From Utricularia gibba (Eukaryota > Streptophyta > Magnoliopsida > Lamiales > Lentibulariaceae), in contig CM007990.1 of NCBI GenBank assembly GCA_002189035.1, forward strand, positions 2,976,001-3,040,000: a stretch of 64,000 nucleotides of DNA, given 5' to 3'. The notes below the pieces were generated by a model that was not told where the DNA came from, did not search any database, and saw only the letters and a program-made list of their open reading frames with translations. Below are positions 51,867 through 64,000 of the stretch, piece after piece. The position numbers and the translations under genes are program-made. The stretch's first letter is position 1, and each line of letters begins with the position of its first letter.

Positions 51867-53006
51867 GGATTGAGGGCGAGCTGAAACTTGAGAACCCAAA
51901 TTTAAGCGCCACCGTTAGACGGTTAGCCCAACGATAAATAAATACGCAACAGGGGATGGTTAGGGTTTGGGCACGATTGAGGGCGAGGGTGGGTACGGGT
52001 AGGGGTCGAGTTGAATGACTTCTAGTTGACTAGCGGATTTTCACTGCGGGTCCACATCTTGGGCAAGGGTTGGGTTCAACCCCTTCTTAAATCTTGTTGT
52101 TGTTGTTGTGTTAAAATATTCATCCTAAACCCATTGATTTCGAAACCACAAATTATTTATGATTGCTATTGTTTTCTTAAAAAATTATATAAGTGTTCTA
52201 TAAAATTTTTAAAACTTATTTTTACTTTTCAAAAATAAAAATATTTTTTTCTAAACACTTTAATTGTAAAATTAATTCTATCAAAAACACTTTTAAAATT
52301 ATAACTACAAAAGTTATTTTTGAGAAAATAAGGAATTGTGTTATTTTTACTTTTTATTTATATTTTTCAAAAATAATTTTGAAAAGTAAAAACAGGTTTC
52401 AAAAATTTCCAGAACATTACTTATATATTATATTTGATCTTTATATAAAATCATAATTTTTATTTATTTATATTTAATATTAAAATCATGTCTTTCATTC
52501 TATTACTTTCGTTTTCTTCTATTTGTGTTCTTTTTATTCAATGAACTTAAATATTCCTCTTTCGACTTCATTTTACTTTCCTTTTCTTCTATATATGATT
52601 TCAATTTACTATGAATTTATAACAATTTATTTTTTATGAGTAATTTCTTTTATTAATGTTATTTTTTTTTCTTATTCAAATTTTTATTTGCTGATTTTAG
52701 AAAGTGTACCACAATTTCAATAAATACAGTGAAAAATCTAACGGCATGTCTAGCTTTTTGAATTATCCATTTCACTTATAATTAAAAACAAAAAAGATAT
52801 TTTGTAAATATTGAAAAATTAGTTGCACCCACAAAGCAAGAAAGTTCAACAAATAACTTTTTACATATGCTATGGAGAAGGAGAAAAATCCCATATAACT
52901 CTTTTGGAAAGATTCAGCTCAATCATCCATGATGAGGGTAGAAACAAGGAGAATTCCAAAGATCCTTGATAGAGGATAATGTAGGTCCAACTCAATAAAA
53001 CCTTAA
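51867..53006. other. Upstream region of GCN5, then AT-rich spacer
   Basis: Contains the GCN5 5' UTR and promoter nearest 51867. From 52100 to 52990 the DNA is AT-rich without a supported gene. The short open frames at 52026-52456 are low complexity and not credible. Confidence 0.45.
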
Positions 53007-53760
53007 GGGTGCATTTGGTTGTTGGGTTTGGTCTAAACTCAGATTTAGTTTATTTAGGTTTAGATAACCCGATTTTATGGGTTTAGAAAGTGTAATTCGT
53101 GTTTGGTTTATGGATTTAAGTTATTTCGGTTTAAAATGAATACACGTTTGGTACGTGGGTATAAAATTGGGTTTGTGAAGAATTTTTATATGAAATTACT
53201 AATATAGCCTTTCCCAACAATAACTACATGTAACTAGTATGAGCACTACGTATGGTAGATAGTGTTACAACGTTCTATGGGGAAGCATCGCATACGAACA
53301 AACGCGGAAAAATCCATGTCTCCTTAATAATAGCAAAAATCGAGCAAAATAAATCCACACACAGCAACATTGATTCTGAAATTGGAAAATCATAGATAAA
53401 AACCCACTATGCGGTGTTACCGTGGACAAACCCCCCAAGAACAGAAAACATACTTCCTGGAAGACCCACCCTTTGCACCCAAACTACATGCGATGCTGCT
53501 GGTAATTCACGAACATAGCTTCTAGTTTGTAGATCTGCATTCAAAGTTGAATGATGTGAGGGTAAAATTGGAAACCACGAGCCTTGTTTCGCTAAACCGG
53601 CCTCCCCCATGGTTTAGCTAAACCCAATTGGGCAAGTTACCGCCTGGTTTATAGGCAGCAGGTGGGTTTATTTTTAACCGCCTGAAACCCACGTACCAAA
53701 CGTGGGTTTATCTCTAAACCCACACCGTAACCCACCTAAACCACCCAACCAAATGTGCAC
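53007..53760. mobile_element. PIF/Harbinger (Tourist-like) non-autonomous element with TAA target-site duplication
   Basis: The left end GGGTGCATTTGGTTG (53007) and the right end, reverse complement GTGCACATTTGGTTG (53760), are terminal inverted repeats. They are flanked by TAA at 53004-53006 and 53761-53763. Longer subterminal inverted similarity exists (GTTTGGTACGTGGG near 53147 with CCCACGTACCAAAC near 53689). The 754-bp element has no transposase; a short frame at 53407-53610 is not recognised. A three-base TAA/TTA duplication and G-rich TGTTTGG-like ends are typical of PIF/Harbinger. It is inserted 1.1 kb upstream of GCN5. Confidence 0.85.
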
Positions 53761-53763
53761 TAA

Positions 53764-54239
53764 AGGATATGTAGCTGGATTCGTAGGGATTCGTAGCAAT
53801 TTGTGCACCCATCAAGCATTGGGTCGTGCGCAATGCATGTCAAGGATGTAGTGCAACAGCATGCTCAATATTAGGGTTACCACTTATCATTAAAACTTTA
53901 CTCCTTCCAGTGGCACTTCACAAGAGAAGAGATAGACTTCCACTGGCTCTTCTTCTTCAAATCTTTTAAGTTTTATTAATTAATTTGTTTCTTTATTCTC
54001 CTTTACCTCCTTTTCTAGTGGTGATTGATAGATGCCCTCATATTTGGATGGTACGTCTCTTTTATCGCAATGCATGTTTAAAACATTTGATTCTTTTTTG
54101 TTTAATATATTTTCATGCTTTACTAGATTTCTACTTCATAATTACTACATCCTTGTCAGTTGATCTTTATTTTTTTCATGGAATATGAATCAGATTTTAT
54201 GGGGATTCAGTGTGTGGTTTTTCATAATTTTTAGATACT
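53764..54239. other. Non-coding spacer
   Basis: No supported gene. It lies between the Tourist-like element and the hAT pseudogene and could hold the left end of the hAT element, but no terminal repeat was recognised. Confidence 0.3.
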
Positions 54240-56500
54240 GACTATGGATGAACAAGAGGAATCCCCATAAATTTTAGTTGATGAAGATCTTGATCCGAAG
54301 TTTCTATTGAGGCAATTTATGGTATGCCATAGAAGGGACATTGATTTTGGGGGAGATAGGTTAGTAACTTGTATGTTTTATGGGAAGTAATTCATATAAT
54401 CTTATTCTAGAGTACAAGTAAAGTTGTTGAAGACAGGCCAAAACCTTGGAGAATGTCCAAAAATTGGGTCAATAGAGCTAGTTGAAATGCAATATCTGGA
54501 GACTTAGACTGCAAGTTTAAGAGAAAAACTGAAGGAAAATTCCCCTTCTAGTCAAGGTGAATCATCAAGTACCATGTTCACCACAATGGCAGCAACTTTA
54601 CAAAGTAGATGAGTGAAAAGAAAATCTTAACAGAATCTCTGATGATGAATCTTGCATAAGCAAAGGAATAACTTGATGCTCTAATTGTGAGATTGTTTTA
54701 TTCTGCCAATATTGTTTCAATGTTGCTTGGAATCCATATTATGTGCAAGTATTTAAATTGTAACTTTCAAAACTATCCTAGGTTGTGAATATTTATAACC
54801 ATCTTTATTGTTTTTTGCTAATTTTTTTTATTTGATTAATTATTCTTTTGTGTGATATAGGTTATAAACCACCAACTTATAATGCCTTGAGATGGGTGAA
54901 AAAAGCAATAATTCTAGTATTTGATGGGTGGACTAATCTACAAAAATATCCTCTAATAATTTTTTTGATAGTTAATGATTGTGGTGTAAAGTTTATTGAA
55001 GCTATAAATTGTGACTTAAGAGTTAAAGGATGCCAATTTCATTGCTTCACTAATTGATAAAGTCTTTGGACAAGTAGATGTCTCAAATGTAGTTCAAATT
55101 GTGACTGACAATGCTAAGGTTTGCAAAGTAGCTGGAGAAATTATCGAGAATAAGTATCCTTAGGTTATGTTTCCCCATTATTCATTATTGTTTAATATTT
55201 ATCCTTATCCATTGCTAAATGTGCATTTAGATATTTAGGAGCCCTTGCATGGTGCATATGCTGAACCTATTATACAAGGATATTTGTTCTTCAAAGAACA
55301 CGACAAAAAAATCAAATTGCATACTAGCAATGGCGTTGGATCATTGAAGGTGTAGATAAGATGATAAAGATTAAATATTTCATCAAAAGTCACTCTAGAA
55401 GGTATGCTTTATTCAAGAAATATTCAAAGTTAAGACTTTTAAATGTTGCTAAAACACGATTTACATAAATGATTGTTATGATGAGGCGGTTCAAACTAGT
55501 GAAGCAAGAGTTGAGATTGATGGTGATAAGTGATGAGTAGACGAATTTATATGGAAGTCAAACTAATGAAGCAAATAACAATCTTTAATTTGGTGATCAA
55601 GTTTAAGATAGATCATTGTGGGAGGCAATTGACAATATTCATGCTTTCACTGCTCCTATCTATTCTATGCTTCGTATTTGTGATATTGACAAGCCAAGTC
55701 TTCATATGATCTATACTATGTGGGATAGTGTTTTCCAAAAAGTCAAGAGTGTCAGTTTTACCTTCGAAAAAAATGCAATCAAAGAAAGTATTCTTTGGAG
55801 TATGGTTGAAGAAAAAATGTGGAAAAGAAAGGAGACTAGTATTACTACATTACATGCTTTTGCACATACTTTAAATCCCAGGTTAAATATGTTTTTTATT
55901 GATATTATGGTTTTATGCTTCATTTATATAATATCATGTATATTACTTCATTCTATTAAATAGGGTTAGAACTAGACAACGAAAACAAGAGCATCTTGGC
56001 TTGCCTCCTCTTCAATCTGATCAAGAATTGATGAACTTGAGGCAAAAGGCTATGGTCAAGTTATTTCCAAATCAAAAGACTCATTTGGAAGCCTTTGGTA
56101 AACCCAACAGATTTTTGAATGAATGATTTGATTTTAGCTCCTTGAATGCTATAGTTGGAAGATCAACTATGGATCCTATAGAATGGCGGTCAAGTTTTGG
56201 AGGATCCATTCGAAACTTAGCTATCAAATTTCTTGGTCTTATTTCATCTTCTTCAGCATGTGTGCGAAATTGGAGTACTTACAAAAAGAGCAAGGGATCT
56301 TGTTTTTGCTCATACAAACTTGCACCTTCTATCTAGGAAATCAATTGAATATCAAGAAGGGTCTTATTGAAGGTGATGAAACAAACTCTCTTTGTGGTTT
56401 GGTGCTGAAAAATTCAAATCTTTCATTGGATGAACCTGCTCTTGAATTGGAGATGTTGGAACAAGAATGTAATGATATTTATGATACTGAAAATTAGTTT
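54240..56500 (+). pseudogene. hAT superfamily transposase pseudogene
   Basis: Broken frames carry hAT landmarks: GYKPPTYNALRWVKKA and LVFDGWTNLQKYPLIIFLIV (DUF659-type region, about 54860-54975); VVQIVTDNAKVCKVAGEI-like text at about 55090-55140; FTAPIYSMLRICDIDKPSLH and MIYTMWDSVFQKVKSV (about 55650-55750); and the C-terminal dimerisation region MDPIEWRSSFGGSIRNLAIK, SSSACVRNWSTYKK (about 56170-56290). The usual BED zinc finger is not evident at the start. Numerous stops and frameshifts. Terminal repeats and the 8-bp duplication were not found. Confidence 0.82.
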
Positions 56501-57899
56501 TTTAGGTTACATTTGATGATTGTTTTATAACTATTTCATTAATATCATGCATTACTTTAACTAGTAAAATTGGAATTTCAAACACTTAAACTTATTAAGG
56601 TAATGTATTTTTATTGTGGAAAAATTCAATATATTACGTATATATATAATATAATATAATGTTTCATTAAATAATTAACGCACCCTACTTGAATAATTCC
56701 TAAAACCAACCAATATTGCATCCTTGCACTCCAAATCCCCGACTTGCACCTGAGCTCCCGACCTACACTTGAGCTTGTGCAACATAGCTTAAAAGCAATG
56801 GTGAAAGACAGCTCTCTTAAGAGTTTATATTTGATAAGGGGCAATATACAAAGAATTTGGTTCAACAATCTACCTTAGTGATGGACTGTCATTCATGTAA
56901 TTGTTCGGGGGTGATAACTAATTTTTTTCTAAAAACCAGGGAATCAATCAAATCATATTAGTCATTTTGATTTTTTTTCTTTTTATTCCTATTGTCAGAT
57001 CATACTAATCTACTCTTCATTATAATAGTCAAAGTTGTTAACATCTTGCTTTTTAATTGCAGCAAATCTTTTTTTCTTCTTTTCTGACCCTTGCTCTGAA
57101 AATATCATTTCTTTTTAATTTAGCTTCCTGCTAAAACCTATAATTCCACTTTTACCCTTATTCTAAAAATATCTTTGAAAACTGCTTAGAATACATAGCC
57201 TAGTCCAAATGGGCTAGATGTCCATTAGCCTAATGAGTAGTAAACCCACTTTGCTCTTAAACTATGGGAAAATCGGGCTAGTTTGTGTTTTTACCGAGAA
57301 AAACTATGACCAACATGGTTTTAGGGTATTTTCCTATCCTAACTCCAATATTCCTATGCCACTATCACTAAAACAGATAAAAATACATCAAAATAAAACA
57401 CAACATCATACTACCCTACAACAATAATAGACTTGTCCTTGAATCTTACTCACAACCTAAACTAGACAACTGACACAAGCCAAATCCTTATTGTATTTGA
57501 GTACCTAATGCAACAATGAGACATGAAAATAAAAGTTCCTTAACAATGGAATGTATGGACATCGCTCTTGCCAAACTTAAGGTAACGGCTTTATCCATTA
57601 CAATCTAGCACTCACACTAAGGTTATTCCTTGTCTTACAATGTAAAAGTTCATTTACTCCTAGCACCTAGTCACTCACGAAACTCTCACCATCCTTCTAT
57701 ACAACTTACAGTCTAATAGTAGAGACTTGTCACACTCTTTTTAGCTAATCACAATTCCTTAGCAATAGAATGTAGGGTCATCAAGATAAAGCTTTGACCT
57801 ATAATTATTTATAGTAAAGATTTACTATCTGAACTTTTATTGAACAATTCCGCATATCCATTGTTTTTCACATATTTGAAAATAAATGGTTCTACCTAA
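56501..57899. other. Non-coding interval
   Basis: AT-rich DNA with no supported coding sequence. The part from about 57400 rightward probably belongs to the decayed gypsy element that follows, but no domain is readable. Confidence 0.35.
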
Positions 57900-60830
57900 T
57901 TGGACTTCAATTTTATTGGGTAAAACTTGAACCTAAAACAGTACATAAGTATTTTCTACCCTAGCTCGAATTCCTTCATTATACTTTTGTTGTATTTGTA
58001 GTCCAAATTTCTCACCGTGCATTATCTAACTTCTAACTCCAATCTTTTCGAGACAAAGTGACAGTTTTATCAAACACTTGTTTGATCTCTCAATTCAATA
58101 TCTTAGCTTGCCCGTTATTTTGAGGATGGTATGCATTTGAAGGCTTATACCACACAGCATACCTCTTTTTTCTAAAGGCTTGCTGAAGAAATGGGAAACT
58201 ATATCATTGATGAGTACTTTGGGAATACCAAATTAAGCAAATATGTCCTTGTTCATAAAATTCATTCCAACTTTTTGTTTTGTGCATGGGTTCAAATCAC
58301 CTCAATTCAACTGAAAAGATAGTCTACACATACCAAAATATATTCATATCCATCAATTCCTCACACATCGAACATTTCGATTATAAAAATAGGTTGCAAA
58401 GGCATTTCATTCTTGTTGGTAATATTACCTATTCATTGACATGTGTGACAATCCATACAAAAACGAAAATTGTTTCAAAAAAATAGAAGGCCAACAATAT
58501 CCATAGTCAAGTACCTTCTTTGATAGTTGTTTTGATCCATGATGACCTCCACATTGGGATTAATGACAGATTCAATCACTTAATTAATCTAATCATTGAG
58601 TAAGCATTTATATACAACTTCATCGCTATAATTCTTTCACAAATACGAGTCACCCCATGTGTAGTACTTGTTGTCACTCTTTAGTTTAAGTTTCTTGTGA
58701 CTTCAAATTTTTACAAAGTTTTCTTGTAAAAAGAAAGTTAGCTATATTTGCATACTAGAGTCCTTTAGTCTTACCTAAGAGTCAGATGATACTAATAAGT
58801 TCATCAGAGAAAGCATCAACTATCTCCTCTCCATCCATTCATTTCTCTATTCTACTAAAGTGATCAGCTATACAATTCTCTTTGCTTAATTTCTCCTTAA
58901 TTTCCACATCGAATTCTCGGAGTGCACCCAAGGAAGCAACCTTGCTTTCATGTCTCACTTTGACATTAGATGTCTAATGACTATACTTGTATGCACAATG
59001 ATCTTACTCCCTATCAAATAACCCCTAAATTTTTTCAGGGTGAATACGACAGCCAACATTTCCATTTCTGTGATTGTGTAATTTTTTTTGCACATTGTCC
59101 AAAGATTTCGAGGTATAGCTGATTTAATGCATCAAACATGACATGAAATGGTTCTTTCCAATCAAGAGCTCAGATCACCGGCGCTATTGTGGTTACTACT
59201 TTCAACTTGTTGAAAGCTTCTTTGCAATGATCTAAAAACTCAAATTTCACATTTCGTTTCAAAACTCAGTCAAGGGTTTAGCAATTGCTAAAAAATCCTT
59301 GATGAATATGTGATGAAAACCCGCATACCCAAAAATGATCAAATTTCTTTTACGTCCTTGGTGTGTTAAGATTAGAGATTGTGTCAAACATAGTAGGATC
59401 AACACGTAAACCATCATTTGAAACAACATGCCCCAACACTTTTCCTTATCTAACCAATGACATTTTTTAGAATTAAGTACTAAATATTTTTCAACACATC
59501 TTCTAAAAACTTTCTCCAAGTTATCTATACACTCAACAAAATCCGATCCATGTAATGTAAAATCATCGATGAAAACCTTCATGCTTTTGTCAATGAAATT
59601 AAAAAAAATACTCATTATATACTTTTGAAAAGTAGCTAGGGCATTACATAAACTAAAAGGGATTTTTGTATAAGTAAATATACCAAATGGATAGGTAAAT
59701 ATTGTTTTCTCTTATTTCTCGAGTGCAACAGTCACTTGGTTGTAACTTAAATAACTATGAAAAAAGTAGTAGTATTCCTTATCATTAAGTTTATCAAGCA
59801 TTTGATGAATGAAGAGGAGAGGTTAGCGGTCCTTCTTCATGACATTGTTGAGTTTTCTATAATCAATGCATATTCTCCATGTATTTTGCACTCACACGGT
59901 GATTCGCGTCCCTTCAAAATTGGTAACTAGTGTAATTCATTTCTTCTTAGGCACCACATCATCCTAACCTATTTGCTGTATGAAATGGCATTAATTATCT
60001 CGACTTTCAATAACTTCTCCACCTCTTTTTTTATTACTTCAATGAGGATAGGATTCAATCTTCATTGAGCTTGGCTTGCCATCATCTTACAAGAGTATCC
60101 TCCAAAGTCTAACTAATCCCCTTGCTATATTTTTTCAATACCTCTCTAAGCTATGTATCTTGCTTTGAGGGTGAGATATGAACTAACAATAATAGGCAAA
60201 CTATTTGCCTCTTTGTCTCGACATCCGACTCAGCTATCAAACTTGCTTCTTCATCCACTATCATCATTATGATAGATTCATCCATCTCTTGGGCATATAA
60301 TTCTTATACCAAATCGCCTATGATATCCTTTTGATCAAGTGAATCAAGTTCTTTAGCATTTTCTTCTTCTACTACCATTTCACTTCCAAACATGCTATCT
60401 TCGTGTTCATTGGCTTTGAAAGTCCCAAATTGTCTTCATACCCTAATGTCATTTCTCCCTTCTTAGATCTGATGTGTGCATCAATTTTTTCCAAGAACGA
60501 TCTTCCTAGAATAATGGTGTTGTCATTGGCTTTAGTTGGGTACAACGTCTTTGACACTCACACTCGCACATCCTCAACAATTCTTTCCGGGATGGCAGTC
60601 ACTCTTATTGCTAAGATTAGTCTAGTCATAGTCTTGAAACAAAGGTTCGAGACCAAGAGACTCATAGACGTCGAGTGATATCATGTCGATTACTACTTCT
60701 TGATCAACCATTGCCCTTAGGATCTCCAAGTTTTGAAAATATGAAATATGTACTTGTATCTCCACATCTATGCACATTTGATGATAGCATGGCATGCACA
60801 CCACCACTGCTATAGTAGCTCATAAATCTA
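57900..60830 (-). mobile_element. Old, decayed Athila-like Ty3/gypsy pol
   Basis: Reading right to left, protease-like pieces come first (about 60807-60372: ILRAMVDQEVVIDMISLDVY, NTIILGRSFLEKIDAHIRSK). The start of RT follows at about 60100-59700 in broken frames, then the RT catalytic region (59615-59259: FMDDF-type box as FIDDFTLHGSDF, NLEKVFRRCVEKYLVLNSKK, and FGYAGFHHIFIKDFLAIAKP). Degenerate RNase H and integrase-like sequence runs to about 57900. The order matches 42.0-38.1 kb in the same orientation, but decay is far advanced. Confidence 0.75.
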
Positions 60831-60939
60831 AAATTTATTAGGGTTATTTATGTTCACCATTGGTGCTAATCAACTTAGTTTATTGTTAGTATTAACTAGG
60901 ACTTAGGGAAGAGTCTCGTGTAGTTGTAGCATAGCATAA

Positions 60940-61760
60940 TGACACATATTTTCTTAGTATTTTGTAATACAAAATTATGATATTTTGTTGTGACTTAGGT
61001 TAGGTTTTTCATATTTTAAATATTGCTTAGTTTAATTTTGTGTTTATATTAAAAAGTGGACTAAATTAAAGGATTTAGTCCACCTTTTGTTACTAATGTT
61101 TATTTAAGTCTAGTAGGAAGTTTAATAGTAAATCGGACTGAAAGATGTGTGGATTAATTTGAAGGAGACACAATATCCGAAGAGAGACAAAGAGTACTAT
61201 TCTGCTGCCCGCAGTTTGTAGGTTCAGGCTAAGAACAATACTAGTGTTATGAACAATGCATTGGAGTAACGAAGAGGAGATATTTTTGAAGGAGTGGGAG
61301 AATCGAGGAATGAGATAACTCTAGCAAAGAACGCATAGATAAGGAGGCTTTGGAGTGAACGAAAGGGAGAAGAAAATGATTTTTTTGGAAGAAAAGCCTC
61401 AATGTGAAGAAAAAGCTCAAGAACCCAGTTCAGTGCTACTGTTCCGAATTGTGAACAATAATAGAAGCAGAACAGAACTATTTCGCCTTATTTTTGTTTA
61501 CAATATATTTAGCTTCTGACATTTTATCTTATAATATTTATGATATTTCCATTGGATTGTGATTATGAAATCTTGTTTTGCGTATCAAATATGATTGGCT
61601 AGATCTTATGGATGTCTTAAGCTGTAGAATGGTGATGTGGAGCAAACAACTTCACAAGTTAAATTCTTGATTTAGATGTAAACCAATAAATCAAGGTGAG
61701 TATAGTAGATGTTTGTATTAGGTAGAACTAGTAAAGGCGACTAGATCTAGTTCTACATAT
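60940..61760 (+). mobile_element. LTR (copy 3) of the stem-loop LTR family, plus orientation
   Basis: It begins TGACACATATTTTC at 60940 and follows the reverse complement of 22708-21770. Shared marks include the stem-loop, GTTACTAATGTTT, a GCAGTTTGTAGGTTCAGGC block matching the GCAAGTTCAGGCC block of copy 1, and GCATATGGGTAGACCTAA near its end. It is more diverged than copies 1 and 2 are from each other. No gag follows; copia sequence starts at once at about 61760. Confidence 0.7.
61056..61083. promoter_or_regulatory. Conserved LTR stem-loop, copy 3 (loop inverted)
   Basis: Arms GTGGACTAAAT and ATTTAGTCCAC are unchanged, and the loop is TAAAGG on the LTR sense strand. In copies 1 and 2 the sense-strand loop is CCTTTG or TCTTTG, so the loop here is the reverse complement type. 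Confidence 0.8.
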
Positions 61761-64000
61761 TTCGCATATGGGTAGACCTAAGTGTAGAATGAGTGATGAC
61801 AATTTACTTGTTGTTGAAAGGAAAGTAGAGATTCCCTCTAGTCTATCTCAACAAAAGCAAGAGGCCAAATCATTAATTGCTCCACAAAACTCAAAACATC
61901 TCCAACAATCGTGGATTCTTGATAGTGTATGTACATACCATTTGCCCCAACATAGAATGGTTTTCATCATATGCAAAGATTGAGGTTGGTGAAGTGGTGT
62001 TAGGAGATAATTCCACCAAATGAATTTGTGGCATTGATATTGTCAAATTAAGAATGCATGATGATGTTGTGAGGACCATAACTGATGTAAGGCATGTTCC
62101 CGACTTCAAAAAGGACTTGATATCCTTGAGTTTCTTGGAGTAAAAAGGCTGCAAATTCACGGGTTTCAATGAGTAAGAAGGTTAGCAAAGGTGCTATGGT
62201 TGTAATGAAAGGAGTAAGAAATGATGGAAATCTATATATTTTGCAAGGAATGGTTGAAACTGCTCAAGCTCATGCAACTACAACAAAAAATGAATCTGAA
62301 ACTACTCATTTGTGGAACTATAGCTTTGCCCACATGAGTGTCGAAGCCTTGAAGGAGTTAAGTTCGAGAGGCCTCTTGAGTGAACAAAAAAAATAGCAAC
62401 ATGGAATTTCGAGAAAGCTATGTTTTCAACAAAAAACAAAAGGTTCAGTTTTTTCTAAAGGGAATCACAACAGCCCACATCCTCTAACATACGTGCATTT
62501 AGACGTTTTGGGGCTTGCACCAACATCTTCTTTTTATGATGCAATGTAAATGATGTTGATAATTGGTGACTACTCAAGGAAAGTATGAAATTTCTTCCTT
62601 CTACATAAGTCTAAAGCTTTAGAAACCTTCAAGAATTGAAAGGTGATGATTGAAAAACATATCAATATGAAGGTAAAAACCTCAGGATAGACAATGGACT
62701 AGAATTTTTCTGATTTTGATGTTTATTGCAAAGTTTAAGGAATTTTACAGGATAAAACTAACAAGCATACACCACATCAAAATGGGGTAGGTGAAAGGAT
62801 GAATCACCCCATCTACGAAAAGGTTCGCTCTATGTTAGCCAGAGTCAAGCTACATGAAAGATACTAGGTTGAGGCGGCTAGCTATGCTGCTGTTATCATC
62901 AACAGATCTCCCTCAATGGCAATAAACTGTAAAACACTGCAAGAATTGTGGAGAGGTGAGCCAACAAACTATGAACACCTAAAGATTTTTGGATGTCCTG
63001 CATACATTTATGTAAATAAGGGGAAAATGAAATCAAGGACTTTTAAGTGTATTTTCCTTGGCTTCAAGAAAAGTGTGAAGGGATACAAAGTTTGAAGTCC
63101 GGACCTTAAGAGAGCTCTCACAAGTAGAGATGTCATGTTTAATGAAGAAGCATTTTGAAAAAGTGGACAAGAAATTACACGAGATCATCAATTTAAGGCC
63201 ACTAAACAGAGTGTGATTAATGAAGCAAGAACAGAACTTATAGCATCTAGATCAATAGTGAGCTAGGGAAGTGAGATAATTATTGATTCAATTGAGAAAT
63301 CCACCTCATTAGCTACACCACCAGATCATGAATCCTCAATTGTTATTAATAGACCATGTAGAACAATTAAGCCTCCACAAAGGTATGCGGAGGCAGATTA
63401 TCTAGCATTTGCTTTGACAATAGCTGATGAAACTCCATTACACAAGGAAATGGCAAATTTTAAGGAAGCAATCATAGGAAGTGAAGCTGAAAAATAGTAG
63501 AACTTTAGGATTGATGAAATTAATTCCTTAGACAAGAACAATACTTAGGAGCTTAATGAACTTCAAATAGGAAAGAAATGGATTCATAAAACCAACGATC
63601 GAGCATTTGATCTGCAAACTCAAGAAGTCATATGAAATGAAACAGTCATTGAGACTTTGATATAAGAGGTTTGCATCTTTTATGGAAAGTATAGTCTTTG
63701 TACGTGTAGCTTATGATCTGTATTTGTTTAAACACATGCTACCTAATTATTCTTTTATTCTTTTGCTCATTTACATTGATGACATGCTTATTGATACTGA
63801 AGATATTCATGCTTTGAAATCACTTTATTTTTAGCTTGCCTCTGATTTCGAGATGGCAGATTTAAGTGAAGTAAGAAAAATTCTTGGCATGAAAATTCAA
63901 AGTGATAGAATCAAGAAGACTCTTTTCTTGTCTCAAACTTCATACATTTCCCTTGTGGTATAGAAATTCAATATGACAAATTGTAAGCATGTGGACACTC
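61761..64000 (+). mobile_element. Decayed Ty1/copia pol, running off the window
   Basis: Copia order is visible in broken frames. Protease-like SWILDSVCTYHLPQHR lies at about 61910. The gag-pre-integrase region reads LWNYSFAHMSVEALKELSSR at about 62310. Integrase follows (PLTYVHLDVLGLAPTSSFYD at about 62490; MNHPIYEKVRSMLARVKLHE at about 62800; FGCPAYIYVNKGKMKSRTF at about 62990; FLGFKKSVKGYK). Reverse transcriptase is truncated internally: most of its N-terminal half is missing near 63600-63700, then SFILLLIYIDDMLID (YxDD box) at about 63760 and FEMADLSEVRKILGMKI at about 63850. Many stops. The RNase H and 3' LTR lie beyond the window. Confidence 0.85.

Overview
This is nuclear DNA of a flowering plant, probably a eudicot. 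Three spliced single-copy-type genes sit among decayed retrotransposons, DNA transposons and an old insertion of plastid DNA. The species cannot be named from the sequence. Gene models below were built by hand from splice sites and reading-frame continuity; each of the three closes in frame over all its exons.

Host genes, all on the minus strand: (1) a WYRD/INCENP-like inner-centromere protein, 7 exons, 16107 to 10648, 1322 aa; (2) an OBL1-like class 3 lipase, 5 exons, 46920 to 44754, 509 aa; (3) the histone acetyltransferase GCN5/HAG1, 13 exons, 51866 to 47780, 547 aa. The lipase and GCN5 lie head to tail with about 860 bp between them.

Layout: 1-510 tail of a Mutator-like (SWIM) transposase; 720-4035 a pseudogene joining a plant-transposon domain to an FCP1-like phosphatase, flanked by families of about 30-bp imperfect palindromes; 4640-7140 decayed Ty3/gypsy pol; 7.4-10.6 kb non-coding; 10.6-16.1 kb INCENP; 16.6-17.4 kb PIF/Harbinger transposase remnant; 17.5-28.9 kb a mosaic of nested LTR elements (three related LTRs in the window carry a conserved stem-loop), a tandem-repeat block, an inverted duplication and a plant-mobile-domain pseudogene; 29.3-31.7 kb a second Harbinger transposase running into a gypsy gag; 32.3-33.8 kb copia gag-protease; 33.9-38.1 kb plastid ycf4, psaI, accD, rbcL; 38.1-43.9 kb an Athila-like Ty3/gypsy element; 43.9-44.6 kb plastid trnM and trnV-UAC; 44.7-51.9 kb lipase and GCN5; 53.0-53.8 kb a TAA-flanked terminal-inverted-repeat element; 54.2-56.5 kb hAT pseudogene; 57.9-60.8 kb decayed Athila-like pol; 60.9-64.0 kb an LTR followed by decayed copia pol.

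The most interesting signals are: the two plastid pieces, which are collinear and appear to be one ancient insertion whose atpB-atpE part is replaced by the Athila element; a run of six G-tracts directly against the last 3' splice site of GCN5, and a GC donor in another GCN5 intron; the LTR stem-loop whose loop is flipped in one copy; and the phosphatase pseudogene with its palindrome arrays. No operons, CRISPR arrays or intact nuclear RNA genes were seen.
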